Shown: piece by piece, positions 33,522 through 42,224 of the stretch
Numbering within the stretch: position 1 is the stretch's first letter
Layout: every line of letters begins with the position of its first letter
From: an uncultured Sphingomonadaceae bacterium
GTDB lineage: Bacteria; Pseudomonadota; Alphaproteobacteria; Sphingomonadales; Sphingomonadaceae
DNA length: 64,000 bases
Direction: 5' to 3'
NCBI GenBank assembly: GCA_937996655.1
Contig: CALKUK010000012.1
Span: 589,892-653,891, forward strand
Notes under the pieces: generated by a model
What the model saw: the letters and a program-made list of their open reading frames with translations, nothing else
The model's database searches: none
Told to the model about the DNA's origin: nothing
Translations under genes and position numbers: made by a program

Positions 33522-34184
33522 ATGCGCCTGTCCCGTGCCGCTTTCCTCAGTTTGGCAGCTTTGTCCTGCGTCGCCGCGCCCGCATCTGCGCAAGTGTTTT
33601 ATAAACCGCCTGAGTTCACCCCAAAACCGATCATGGCCCTGGAGCCCGGTTTTGACCCCGCTATGCCCGGGGCAACTGCGGCAGAGCAATCAGCCGTGCT
33701 GACCTGGAGCCTGCGTCAGGCGCTGCTCCTAGGTGCGCTCCAGTGCCACACCCAATATCCCACATTGCTCGCCACTGGGAATTACAACGCCCTTCTAACC
33801 AATCATGGGGAGGAGCTGACCAAAGCGTTCAACACGATCAGCGGCTATTTCAAGCGGACCAAAAAGGCCCCCAAGGTCGCACAGGCGGCGCTGGATGGCT
33901 TTGCGACCAAGATGACGACAAGCTACTCTACCGTGCGCGGCCAACTCGGTTTTTGCCATACGGCTGGCTGGGTCGGCAGGCGGGCTCTCTTCACGCCGCG
34001 TGGCCAACTCGCCACTTTGGCGACCGAACATCTGGGGGAACTGCGTGAGGCGCTGAAGCCTTCCATTGAGCAGCAGTTCCGCGCGCCCAATATCGGGTCT
34101 TGGCTCTACACGCGTCCCTTTCCCTCCTTCGATGCGGCCTGTTGGGACCGTAAGAATCGGTATAATCTGAAGAAGTGCGTTTGA
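33522..34184 (+). CDS. Secreted protein of unknown function
   Basis: About 220 residues from the ATG at 33522 (MRLSRAAFLSLAALSCVAA), which leads a signal peptide with a likely A-S-A-Q cleavage site; an ATG at 33510 is an alternative. The mature part is alpha-helical and carries four cysteines (LQCHTQYP, LGFCHTAG, AACWDRK, LKKCV), so two periplasmic disulfides are possible. I do not recognise the family. Its end overlaps the start of the next gene by 10 bp. Confidence 0.6.
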   Translation: MRLSRAAFLSLAALSCVAAPASAQVFYKPPEFTPKPIMALEPGFDPAMPGATAAEQSAVLTWSLRQALLLGALQCHTQYPTLLATGNYNALLTNHGEELTKAFNTISGYFKRTKKAPKVAQAALDGFATKMTTSYSTVRGQLGFCHTAGWVGRRALFTPRGQLATLATEHLGELREALKPSIEQQFRAPNIGSWLYTRPFPSFDAACWDRKNRYNLKKCV

Positions 34185-35071
34185 TCCGCCCGGATATCGG
34201 TCAGGGCCGCTTTGCCCAATTCGTTGCGATTGACTGGTCTGGGCAAGCTGTCGCCCGGCCCAAAGGACTGGCGCTGGCCGTTGCAGGCCCAGGAGAGGAC
34301 GCACCGACCTTGCACGCGCCCGACCACGGCTGGTCTCGCGCGGATATACTTGATTGGATTGCTGGGCTCGCGGCCCAAAAGATCCCGGCGCTGATCGGGA
34401 TGGACCTTTCGCCTGCGCTCCCCTTCGTCGATGCAGGCGCCTATTTTCCCGGATGGTCGGAGACGCCGGACAACGCTTTTGCCCTTTGGGACCGTGTGGA
34501 ACTGCTTTGCACGCAGGATGATCATTTGTCAGGAAATGGTGTCATCGGCCATCCCGAAGCCAGGCGGCATTTTCGCCTTCAGGGGGATTGCGGCGACTTG
34601 TTCCCCGGTGGTCGCGGCCGGATGCGCGTGTGTGAACATGTGCAAGGCGATATGGGCCTGTCTCCCACAAGCTGCTTCAATCTGGTGGGCGCAGCGCAAG
34701 TCGGCAAATCGAGCCTGACCGGTATGCGGGTTCTCCACCGTTTGCGCGGTAAGGTGCCGGTCTGGCCTTTTGATCCTGTGCCGCCCGAAGGCCCGCTGAT
34801 CGTTGAAATCTACACCACCATCGCGGCGCGCGCCGCAGGAGTGCGCAAAGGGCTCAGCAAAATCCGCGATGCAGCGGCCCTTGATGTGGCGCTGGCGGGC
34901 CTTGGCAGCTGCCCGCACGTGCCCCTTGCCCGCTACGATGACCACGCGACCGACGCGATCATCACCGCCGCCTGGCTGCGGACGGCACATCTGGAACAGG
35001 CCCTTTGGCAACCTTCTGGCCTTACCCCCAAAATTGCACGCACCGAGGGCTGGACCTTCGGCTGCATTTGA
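34175..35071 (+). CDS. Hypothetical protein, possibly DUF429-like RNase H-fold
   Basis: A 298-residue protein from the GTG at 34175. An early FVAIDWSGQAVARPKGLALAV and the central ALIGMDLSPALP resemble the acidic strands of an RNase H-like nuclease fold seen in DUF429 proteins. The late LARYDDHATDAIITAAWLRTAH gives a further conserved Asp-His-x-x-Asp-Ala pattern of that group. I cannot name a function with certainty. The start overlaps the preceding gene by 10 bp, so translation is coupled. tRNA-Thr follows 22 nt after its stop. Confidence 0.55.
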   Translation: MRLIRPDIGQGRFAQFVAIDWSGQAVARPKGLALAVAGPGEDAPTLHAPDHGWSRADILDWIAGLAAQKIPALIGMDLSPALPFVDAGAYFPGWSETPDNAFALWDRVELLCTQDDHLSGNGVIGHPEARRHFRLQGDCGDLFPGGRGRMRVCEHVQGDMGLSPTSCFNLVGAAQVGKSSLTGMRVLHRLRGKVPVWPFDPVPPEGPLIVEIYTTIAARAAGVRKGLSKIRDAAALDVALAGLGSCPHVPLARYDDHATDAIITAAWLRTAHLEQALWQPSGLTPKIARTEGWTFGCI

Positions 35072-35093
35072 GGCTAGAGGCGCAAATCCAAGG

Positions 35094-35169
<76 letters not shown>

Positions 35170-35170
35170 T

Positions 35171-35650
35171 TCACCCTTCAAACAGATCGTCTCGGACGCG
35201 GATGCCTCTGATTATGAGGGCTTCGGCTTTTCCCGCGAAGTCGAGCACGTCGTCGATTTCCGCATCGAGCATGGCGCGGGCGAGGGGGGCGGAGAAGGAG
35301 ACGAGGCCTAAGGCCGCATCCGCCTCATCATCGCCGACAAGGGTGAGCGTGTTGGGCTTCCCGTTGAGCACATAGTCGACGCTGCAGCCAAAGGCGACGC
35401 GGCTGCCGTCGGGCTTGGGGAGCAGCTGTGCTGTTGACTGACGCGTGTTCCAGTAACGCAATTCGCGCTTGGCAGCCTTGATTTCGTTGTCCTCGGAGAG
35501 GCTGTTGAGGTGCGCTGTCAGGGCCTCAAGCTTAGCCGCAATCAGCGATAGGCCGCGCGCGGTGACATAGTTGGGGCCGGCGGGAATGGGCAGCTCAAAC
35601 GTCGGCTCAAGATGCTCATCATCGCTTTCGCGGCGGAAGGCGACACTCAT
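35171..35650 (-). CDS. GreA/GreB-family transcription elongation factor-like protein
   Basis: A 159-residue protein, reading MSVAFRRESDDEHLEPTFEL from the ATG at 35650. The N-terminal coiled coil (SLIAAKLEALTAHLNSLS and on) is followed by the C-terminal beta domain with VDYVLNGKPNTLTLVGDDEADA and VSFSAPLARAMLDAEIDD, which is how Gre-factor C-termini are built. The acidic coiled-coil tip (DNEIKAAK) is less acidic than in GreA/GreB, so RNA-cleavage stimulation is uncertain. The start codon overlaps the end of the Hsp70-like gene by four bases (ATGA), so the two are co-translated. Confidence 0.75.
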   Translation of the reverse strand: MSVAFRRESDDEHLEPTFELPIPAGPNYVTARGLSLIAAKLEALTAHLNSLSEDNEIKAAKRELRYWNTRQSTAQLLPKPDGSRVAFGCSVDYVLNGKPNTLTLVGDDEADAALGLVSFSAPLARAMLDAEIDDVLDFAGKAEALIIRGIRVRDDLFEG

Positions 35651-36969
35651 GCTTGTTCCTCTTCGGGCGGGCTCCAACTGTCAATGTCGGGGGCCTGACC
35701 GATAAGTGCAAGGCCATGGGCGATTGAGGTCAGCTCTCCGCCGCCCGCGATACGGCCGAGCCCGAAGCGCTGTTCAAACAGCCGCCGGACAGCCGGGATG
35801 GAGGAGGAGCCGCCCGTCAGGAAGACATGATCAATCTGCGCGGCCTCGACCCCGGCGTTGGAGAGCGCTTCGTCCACCGTTTGGGCGATGCGGGCCAGAT
35901 CCTCTGCGATCCAGCTTTCGAACTCCGTTCGGCGGACCTCCGCCGTTATCGTCAAATCGTCGCTTTCGAAATGGAATGTGCCGCCGTCTTCGCTGGAAAG
36001 CGTGCGCTTCAACTGGCCGATGGCTTCATACAGGCCGTGGCCCAGTTCATGTTCTACGACCGCAATCATCCGGCCGATTGCTTCCGGATTGGTTGCCGCG
36101 CGTTTCAGACGGGCCAATTCATCAAGCGTCTTGCCGTTGCGCATCAGGGCGAGGCGTGACCAGTCACTAAAGCTCGAAAAATGTCCGGCCGGGATTTCGA
36201 GCACCTTGTCGAACGAACGATAGGTGCCGCCCTTGCCGATCAGGGGGAGGACGAGCTGGTCCATGATGCGATAGTCGAACCGGTCTCCGGCAATGCCGAT
36301 ACCTGCAGAGCCAAGCGGCACACAGCGCTGGGCCGCCCCCGGGGCTTCGACGCGAACGACGGAAAAGTCACTGGTGCCCCCGCCAAAGTCTGCGACCAGC
36401 AGGGTCGCGGCTTTGGTCAGGCGTGTGGCAAAGCTGTAGGCTGCGCCCAATGGTTCATAGACATAGTGGACCGGGCGGCCGAGCAGGCCAAACATCGCGT
36501 CATAGCGGGTGCGCGCCAGCTTTGGATCCGGGCGGGCGCCGACATAGCGCACCGGCCGACCCACCAAGATGCGGGCGGGCAGGGTGGTGAGGGACAGTCC
36601 CGCATGGTTGAACAAATGTTGCAGAAAGATGCGCCCAAGTTCCTCAAATTTCAGGCGCTTTTCGAATATGTTCGCGTGCTCGAATGTGGGGTTCGCAGCA
36701 ATGGATTTGAACGACTGCAGGAAGCGTGAGCCCAGCGGAAAGTCGAGGAATTCGGAAATCGCCCAAGGTCCTGCCGCATGCGAAAGGGCGCCCCGCGCGT
36801 CGCCATCCTGCCAGAAGCACAAGGCGGACCGGAAGACATCGGTGGGGCCATCGGGCGCGGCAAAGGAGACAAGCTCCGCGCCGCCCGCACCTGTTGGTTT
36901 GGCGATAACCGAATTGGTCGTGCCGAAATCGATGCCGATGGACTCAATGGCGGGCGGGTCGGCGGGCAT
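35647..36969 (-). CDS. Hsp70-family chaperone-like ATPase (YegD-like)
   Basis: About 440 residues from the ATG at 36969 (MPADPPAIESIGIDFGTTNS); the longer open frame upstream does not look coding. The actin/Hsp70 fold shows phosphate loop 1 (GIDFGTTNSVIAKP), phosphate loop 2 (LLVADFGGGTSDFSVVRVE) and the adenosine motif (VFLTGGSSSIPAVRRLFEQ). It lacks the DnaK substrate-binding and lid domains, matching the short YegD type. ATP hydrolysis is likely, substrate unknown. It is coupled to the Gre-like gene by a four-base overlap and is divergent from the LuxR gene. Confidence 0.8.
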   Translation of the reverse strand: MPADPPAIESIGIDFGTTNSVIAKPTGAGGAELVSFAAPDGPTDVFRSALCFWQDGDARGALSHAAGPWAISEFLDFPLGSRFLQSFKSIAANPTFEHANIFEKRLKFEELGRIFLQHLFNHAGLSLTTLPARILVGRPVRYVGARPDPKLARTRYDAMFGLLGRPVHYVYEPLGAAYSFATRLTKAATLLVADFGGGTSDFSVVRVEAPGAAQRCVPLGSAGIGIAGDRFDYRIMDQLVLPLIGKGGTYRSFDKVLEIPAGHFSSFSDWSRLALMRNGKTLDELARLKRAATNPEAIGRMIAVVEHELGHGLYEAIGQLKRTLSSEDGGTFHFESDDLTITAEVRRTEFESWIAEDLARIAQTVDEALSNAGVEAAQIDHVFLTGGSSSIPAVRRLFEQRFGLGRIAGGGELTSIAHGLALIGQAPDIDSWSPPEEEQA

Positions 36970-37213
36970 GCGATTTTTCCTTGTCCTGCCCCGGGCGGCT
37001 GGCGACGGGCGGCTGGCGCCTATGGCAGCGTCGGCAGGCGCTGGCAACCGACCGGCGCCTGCCCGAGGCGCGGCGCGGACGAATTGGACATTCCCGCGTT
37101 CCTCCGCGCATTCGGCTTGCCGTTGCCCCCCGGAATGTGCAACCGACACAGGGCAGGGATGGGCCAGACTTTCAGCCTGTTCTTTGAGCCGCGTTAAGTG
37201 AGAGCGAGGACGA

Positions 37214-37957
37214 GTGTCGGATTTCAGGGCAAAGTGCTGGGCAGATATGCCGGGCTTGATCGCACAGGTCCAAAGCACTGGGGAGGCGCTTGGCCTGCCC
37301 TATATCGCTGCGCAGGCCGATCTGGCGGACCCGCATCCGATGGCCGATGCCGAAGACCGGCCTTATGCCGAAACCACCTTTCGCTGGGTAGACCCGGCCT
37401 ATCATTATTGGCGGGACCGGAAACTGGCGTTGCAGGACACCTTCCTGTCGGCCGCGCGGCTGGTGGCGGAACCTTTTTACTATCGCGACGGCAAACTTGT
37501 GACCTGGCGGGAGACGGGGCTGCTCGCCCATATCGATTGCAGCAGCATCGCGGCCTATCCGCTGCTGGAAGAAGCGATCATTGCGCCGGTGCATCTGCCG
37601 CGTGGCCTGATGGGGGCGATTGTCTGGTGCGCAAAGGAAGCGGTTGGCGTCGAGAAGGTTTTTGCAGAAAATGCCACACAGCTGCAGGCGCTCGCCGTGC
37701 GGGTAGTTGCGACGCATAATGAGGCGCGGGGCCGTCCCCGCAATCCGACGTTATCACCAACCCTGACCCGGCGGGAGGTCCAGTGCCTGCGCTGGGCCGC
37801 GGCGGGCAAGACCGATAGCGAGATCGGCATCATTCTTGATCTGTCCGTGTCCACGGTGCGCTTCCACCTGCGCAACGCGGCGGAACGGCTTGGCGCGAAG
37901 GGCCGGGCCCAGTCGATTCAGGTGGCCGCCGGCCTCGGCTTTGTGGGCGCCGCCTGA
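37214..37957 (+). CDS. LuxR-family transcriptional regulator with autoinducer-binding-like domain
   Basis: A 247-residue regulator from the GTG at 37214. The first 165 residues resemble an autoinducer-binding (LuxR/SolR-type) domain, with the aromatic positions in FRWVDPAYHYWRDRK and the internal DCSSIAAYPLLEEA. The C-terminal HTH reads LTRREVQCLRWAAAGKTDSE, then LDLSVSTVRFHLRNAAERLG. No luxI synthase is visible in the window, so it may be an orphan (solo) regulator. It is divergent from the Hsp70-like gene, with 244 bp between the starts. Confidence 0.82.
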   Translation: MSDFRAKCWADMPGLIAQVQSTGEALGLPYIAAQADLADPHPMADAEDRPYAETTFRWVDPAYHYWRDRKLALQDTFLSAARLVAEPFYYRDGKLVTWRETGLLAHIDCSSIAAYPLLEEAIIAPVHLPRGLMGAIVWCAKEAVGVEKVFAENATQLQALAVRVVATHNEARGRPRNPTLSPTLTRREVQCLRWAAAGKTDSEIGIILDLSVSTVRFHLRNAAERLGAKGRAQSIQVAAGLGFVGAA

Positions 37958-37962
37958 TCGTG

Positions 37963-37992
37963 TTGACAGTGTAAACATATTCCCTAATTTGC
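37963..37992 (+). promoter_or_regulatory. Putative sigma70-type promoter for the DUF4188-like gene
   Basis: TTGACA is followed after 16 bp by TAATTT. The dyad GTTGACAGTGTAAAC overlaps the -35 region. The pair ends 38 bp before the ATG at 38030. Spacing and hexamer quality fit a promoter; no data support it. Confidence 0.35.
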
Positions 37993-38029
37993 CTCTGCGG
38001 GCTCCCCGCGCATTTGGAGGATTTTGGGT

Positions 38030-38506
38030 ATGTCAGACATCAGGATGGGGCGATGGACAGCGCGGCTGGACGAGCCGCACGTGGTGTTCATCATTGGCAT
38101 GCGGATCAACAAACTTTGGAAGGTTCACCGCTGGTTGCCGATCATCATGGCGATGACGCGGATGCTCAATGAGCTTTATCCTCGGCGAGAGCTGGGCTTT
38201 TTAGGGGGAAAGACCTGGTTTGGGCGCACCGTTGTCCTCATCCAATATTGGCGGTCTTTTGAGGATCTGGAACATTATGCAAAGGCCAAGGACCTTCAGC
38301 ATCTCCCTGCTTGGGCGGCGTTCAACCGAGAGATTGGGAGCAATGGCGACGTTGGCGTCTATCACGAAACCTATCGCGTCAGCCCGGGGGACTATGAAAA
38401 TGTCTTCGTCAACATGCCGCCAACACTGATGAGTGAGGTTGCCCCGGTTGTCGAAGCGGGTGGCAAAATGGCCTCGGCACGCGGCCGGATCAACGCGGGC
38501 AAATAG
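38030..38506 (+). CDS. DUF4188-like dimeric alpha/beta-barrel protein
   Basis: A 158-residue cytosolic protein from the ATG at 38030, which follows a GGAGG at 9-10 nt. Visible landmarks are MGRWTARLDEPHVVFIIGMR, FGRTVVLIQYWRSFEDLEHYAK and VGVYHETYRVSPGDYENVFVNMP, matching DUF4188, a ferredoxin-like fold resembling small monooxygenase-like proteins. The function is not established. A -35/-10-like pair (TTGACA, 16 bp, TAATTT) begins at 37963, directly after the LuxR gene ends, so it is likely transcribed separately, perhaps under control of that regulator (inference). Confidence 0.7.
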   Translation: MSDIRMGRWTARLDEPHVVFIIGMRINKLWKVHRWLPIIMAMTRMLNELYPRRELGFLGGKTWFGRTVVLIQYWRSFEDLEHYAKAKDLQHLPAWAAFNREIGSNGDVGVYHETYRVSPGDYENVFVNMPPTLMSEVAPVVEAGGKMASARGRINAGK

Positions 38507-38536
38507 AAAGGCGCTAACAACGCCGTCAGACGCGGA

Positions 38537-38746
38537 TCAGGAGGCGACCACCAAAGCTGCGGCGGCCACCCGTTCGGCGGCGCGGCGGTCTCGTGCATCG
38601 CGGATGCGGATTTCGCTGTCCGCCAGCGCCTGCCAGGCCACTTGGGCGCGCAGATATTTGTCGCGCAATTGGGGAAGCGGCGCTGTGCGAGCCGCTTCCG
38701 CGCATGTTTCGGCCTGAGAGAGGAAATACTCGCCTGATTGTGACAT
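38537..38746 (-). CDS. Small hypothetical helical protein
   Basis: A 69-residue Ala-rich chain beginning MSQSGEYFLSQAETCAEAAR, predicted all-helical, with AAAALVVAS at the C-terminus. A GGAAAAGAA-like ribosome-binding site precedes the ATG at 38746, which supports translation. Small proteins of this shape occur in sphingomonads but I cannot name a function. It is convergent with the DUF4188-like gene. Confidence 0.6.
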   Translation of the reverse strand: MSQSGEYFLSQAETCAEAARTAPLPQLRDKYLRAQVAWQALADSEIRIRDARDRRAAERVAAAALVVAS

Positions 38747-38987
38747 TTCTTTTCCTTTCGCAGGGACGATTTAGAGTGAGAGCAGCTTAGCCTACCATAT
38801 CGATAACGAGCCGCTGAAGTTCCCGGCGGCTCAGAACGGGCGACCGGCGCCGCGTGTAACTTCCCGTGGAAGCTTCTGAAAAGGCAGGGTTATGCGTTGC
38901 CTGAATGGTCAGGCCTTTGGTCTTGTAACTTGATTTAAACATGTATTTCCTGGGCGCAAAATCGCGCCAAAATTGGGGAGCAGGCGA

Positions 38988-39251
38988 CTAACGCCGCCTG
39001 CGCTGCGGACCACCCGGTCCGCCCCCTCCGGGACCCTTGTCGCGGTAAACGATACGGCCCTTGTCGAGATCATAGGGCGTCATTTCGACGCGCACCATGT
39101 CGCCCACGACCGTACGGATGCGGAAACGCCGCATCTTTCCGGCCGTGTAGGCGATGATCCGATGGTTGTTTTCGAGCATGACGCCGAAACGCCCGTCGGG
39201 ATAAATCTCGTCGATCAGGCCTTCGAGGGTCATCAGATCCTCTTTGGCCAC
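38988..39251 (-). CDS. infA: Translation initiation factor IF-1 (C-terminally extended)
   Basis: An 87-residue S1/OB-fold protein, slightly longer than the usual 72. The core matches IF-1: MAKEDLMTLEGLIDEIYPDG, ENNHRIIAYTAGKMRRFRIR and VGDMVRVEMTPYDLDKGRIV. After residue 71 a Gly-rich, Arg-ended tail (GPGGGGPGGPQRRRR) is added. IF-1 helps assemble the initiation complex on the small ribosomal subunit. It lies 3 nt downstream of the cold-shock gene on the same strand, so they are one unit. Tail function unknown. Confidence 0.93.
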   Translation of the reverse strand: MAKEDLMTLEGLIDEIYPDGRFGVMLENNHRIIAYTAGKMRRFRIRTVVGDMVRVEMTPYDLDKGRIVYRDKGPGGGGPGGPQRRRR

Positions 39252-39254
39252 GGG

Positions 39255-39461
39255 TTAAGCCGCTTCGAGGTTGACCGCCGAGGTCTTGCCCCGCTGATCG
39301 GTTTCGAGTTCGTACTTGACGCGCTGATCCTTCAGGAGCGTGCGCATACCGGCACGTTCGACCGCGCTGATGTGAACAAAGCTGTCCGTCGCGCCATCAT
39401 CAGGCGAGATGAAACCATAACCTTTGTCCGTGTTGAAAAATTTGACTGTACCGACGGGCAT
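39255..39461 (-). CDS. Cold-shock-domain protein (CspA family)
   Basis: A 68-residue single cold-shock domain. RNP-1-like KGYGFISPDD and RNP-2-like SFVHISAVE give the single-strand nucleic-acid binding face. Start MPVGTVKFFNTDKGYG at 39461. Such proteins act as RNA chaperones on cold shift or in growth phase change. It is directly followed by infA (3 nt). A long leader region (39462-39600) precedes it, in which temperature-sensitive structure is plausible but not evident from the letters alone. Confidence 0.95.
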   Translation of the reverse strand: MPVGTVKFFNTDKGYGFISPDDGATDSFVHISAVERAGMRTLLKDQRVKYELETDQRGKTSAVNLEAA

Positions 39462-39694
39462 TGCCGGGATCCTTTCACATAAGAATATTGCCCGCAGACA
39501 AGAGGTGTCTGCAGGGCGAAAGAAGCGTGGAAAGGAGCGGAGGGCCGAGGCCTATTGTCCCGTCTCAAGCGACGTTAGCAAGCCTCATATAGGTGATCTG
39601 CGGCGGGAATACAATGCGAAAGGCCAAAAGCCCCCCTTTGCGCGCCAGATGGGCTTGTCTTAACGACCAAGCGCTGTTAGTGGCGCGCTCCATT

Positions 39695-39770
39695 GCCGCT
39701 TTAGCTCAGTTGGTAGAGCATCGCATTCGTAATGCGGGGGTCAGGTGTTCGAGTCACCTAAGCGGCACCA
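39695..39770 (+). tRNA. tRNA-Thr (anticodon CGT)
   Basis: GCCGCTT pairs with AAGCGGC; anticodon arm TCGCA-TTCGTAA-TGCGG has CGT as anticodon; T-arm AGGTG-TTCGAGT-CACCT; encoded CCA ends at 39770. It is the second threonine tRNA within 5 kb. Confidence 0.97.
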
Positions 39771-39863
39771 TTTTCCAACATAGTGTAAAGCGGGATGGTC
39801 CGCCCGCACGCGCCTCGTGTCTGCGAAGACCCTGTCCGTCGCAACAACCTGCAAATCGTCGCG

Positions 39864-41930
39864 CTAAACCGCCCGCCGCCGCCGCGCCGCCTTGGGCAGG
39901 CGGATGAGGAAGTCGCAGCCGGTGCTGTCATGCTTGATCAGCTTTAAATGGCCACCATGCGCCTGAACCATCGTCCGGCAGAGCGACAGGCCAAGGCCCA
40001 TGCCTTCGCTCTTGCTCGACTGAAAGGGGTTGAACAGGCCCGCTGCAAAATCATCGGGGATGCCGGGGCCATTGTCCGTCACGTGCAGGTCAACAAAGCC
40101 ATCATGTTCGCGTGCAGACAGCGTGATTTTGCCATTGTGTTGGTGCGTCATGGCTTCGGCGGCGTTGCGCAGTAAATTCGCTAAAATCTGTTCTATCTGC
40201 ATGGCGTCCACGTCGATCATCAGCCGCTTTGGCACGTTGATGATGATCTCCAACCTGCCCTGTGCGACCTTACCGTTGGCGTGGCGGACGGCGTTGTCGG
40301 CAATGGCCGCCAATGAAATAGGCGCGCGCTGCAAATTGCCGCCGCTGGTGAAGTTGCGCATCTTTTTGATGATTTGCCCTGCATCCAGAACGCTGTGGGC
40401 GGCAAGGTCGAGCACGTCGGCCCGGCTGTAGCCGTCCATGGAACTGTCCTTCTGGTCAAGGGCGCGCAGGACGTTGAGATAATTGGCAGCCGCCGTCAGC
40501 GGCTGGTTCAGCTCATGCGCCAATGTGGAGGCCATCGTCCCCATCGCGGTCAGCCGCGACATTTTGTGAAGGCGGTCCTGCGCCTGTGCGCTGGCTTCGG
40601 CCTGCAATGTGGATTCGGTCGTGTCGATGATGATGGCGGTGGAACGCGACAGCATTTTGATGCCATCCTCCCCCGCGTCAAAATGGGTGCGGGATTTGTA
40701 ATGGATCCGCCGCGTTTCTCCGGCGGCGGTGATGATCCGATGCTTGTCATCCAGTTCGAAATCTTCGCCTTTGGCGATGCTGTCGGCCACCTTCGCGGCA
40801 AAGCGATCCTGATCATCCGGATGAACGATGTTGAGATATTCAATGTCCAGAAACCCCAACCTGCTCTTACTTGCCAATTCCGGATGGCCGATCAGTTTCA
40901 GAAACCCGTCGGACATGCGTTGCACCCCGGATTTATAGTCGTGATCCATGGCGCCGAGTTGCGCGAGGCTCAGCGCCAAATTGAGCATTTCTTCCGCCTT
41001 GTCCCGCACGGACTCGGCGCTGGCGCGGCTGAGGATGCTCCAAAATTGTTCCGCGACCTGCTGGCACAATTGGACCTCACGCGCCTGCCATTTGCGGGGA
41101 CTTTGGTGGTGGACATAAAGGAAAATCGGTGCCGTTCCATCGGCGAGCATGGGGATGTTCAGCAGGCTTTGCACGCCCATTTCTGCGTAAATTTGGGCCA
41201 TCTCAGTGCCCGAACATCTGGGGTCGGTCTGCACATTTTCGACGACAAAGGGCCTGTTGGCGCACATCTCTTCGATAAGGGCGGCGCTATAGACGGATCT
41301 ATCCTCCGACGGGGGCAATGGCCGGGCTTGCTGGCTCCAGAATGCGCGCGTCAAAAACCCTGTGCGGTCGCGCCGTAGTTCAGAAATGCCAACCCTGTCT
41401 GCCATCACATGATGGGCAAGGGCTTCCAACGTGATGGCCACGATGACCTCTGGCTTGATGGCCGCCGCCAGCTTATTTTTCAGGTCCGATAGGAATGCAC
41501 GGTTCGCGGCCTCTTCCTTCTTCCCCGTAATGTCAGAAAGGGTGCCCACAACACGCAGGGGGGAATTGTCGGGTGCCCGTAAAATAATCTCGCCCCGACA
41601 GTCCATCCAGCGCCAGTCGCCCTCACAGTCGCGCATCCGGCATTCCACCGCATAGCGGGGGGTGTCGCCGCGCACATGCGCCTCGAACGCCGCGTCGAAG
41701 GCCGGAAGATCATCCGCATGGGTGATGTCACGACATTGCTGGTAACTGGGCTCGCTTTTGTCTGAATAGCCAAGGATGCCGCTTATTTTGGGCTGGAACT
41801 GGATAATGCCTGTCGGGATATCCCAATCCCAGACGGCCAGATCCGCGACCTCTAGGGCAAGCGCCAGCCGCTCCTTAACGGCGGTAAGTTCTATATTGTG
41901 CTTCGCCAGCGCTTCCAGGCGGGCTTGCAT
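39864..41930 (-). CDS. PAS/GAF sensor histidine kinase (FixL-like)
   Basis: About 688 residues from the ATG at 41930 (MQARLEALAKHNIELTAVKE), the first start after which the frame looks coding. A PAS domain with PAC (about residues 20-145, ending GTLSDITGKKEE) is followed by a GAF-like region (residues 160-310), a second PAS-like fold (330-450) and the kinase core: H-box TLAHELNQPLTAAANYLN with the phosphorylated His (near 475), N-box QILANLLRNAAEAM, G-boxes TDNGPGIPDD and GMGLGLSLC. It probably phosphorylates a FixJ-like regulator. Signal unknown; no transmembrane helix was seen, so it is cytosolic. Convergent with tRNA-Thr. Confidence 0.85.
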   Translation of the reverse strand: MQARLEALAKHNIELTAVKERLALALEVADLAVWDWDIPTGIIQFQPKISGILGYSDKSEPSYQQCRDITHADDLPAFDAAFEAHVRGDTPRYAVECRMRDCEGDWRWMDCRGEIILRAPDNSPLRVVGTLSDITGKKEEAANRAFLSDLKNKLAAAIKPEVIVAITLEALAHHVMADRVGISELRRDRTGFLTRAFWSQQARPLPPSEDRSVYSAALIEEMCANRPFVVENVQTDPRCSGTEMAQIYAEMGVQSLLNIPMLADGTAPIFLYVHHQSPRKWQAREVQLCQQVAEQFWSILSRASAESVRDKAEEMLNLALSLAQLGAMDHDYKSGVQRMSDGFLKLIGHPELASKSRLGFLDIEYLNIVHPDDQDRFAAKVADSIAKGEDFELDDKHRIITAAGETRRIHYKSRTHFDAGEDGIKMLSRSTAIIIDTTESTLQAEASAQAQDRLHKMSRLTAMGTMASTLAHELNQPLTAAANYLNVLRALDQKDSSMDGYSRADVLDLAAHSVLDAGQIIKKMRNFTSGGNLQRAPISLAAIADNAVRHANGKVAQGRLEIIINVPKRLMIDVDAMQIEQILANLLRNAAEAMTHQHNGKITLSAREHDGFVDLHVTDNGPGIPDDFAAGLFNPFQSSKSEGMGLGLSLCRTMVQAHGGHLKLIKHDSTGCDFLIRLPKAARRRRAV

Positions 41931-42224
41931 GACGTTTACCCCGACACGGAGGAAAGCAACGTCGCTGTGTCCGGTTGGCACAGCTCGTGATCTGCCTAGG
42001 ACGTTAACCGCTGTTATCATAGAACATGGCCATGACGCACCCCGTATTTTTACGGGTCGAAACGGATGAATGAGGTGTGGATGCGGATGCAATTTATCCC
42101 CGCCCGCCATCGACCCTGACCGTAAAAAATACCTATCGCCAGCCGCGCCCGATTGATCTATGCTGCTATAACGGCAGCAAAAACACCCAGATTGACAATT
42201 TTGGGGCTGCAAGGAGATATCTTA

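Noticed and set aside
40374..41378. 334-codon plus-strand frame inside the first kinase gene
   Set aside because: Antisense to a kinase with clear H-, N- and G-boxes; no family pattern of its own.
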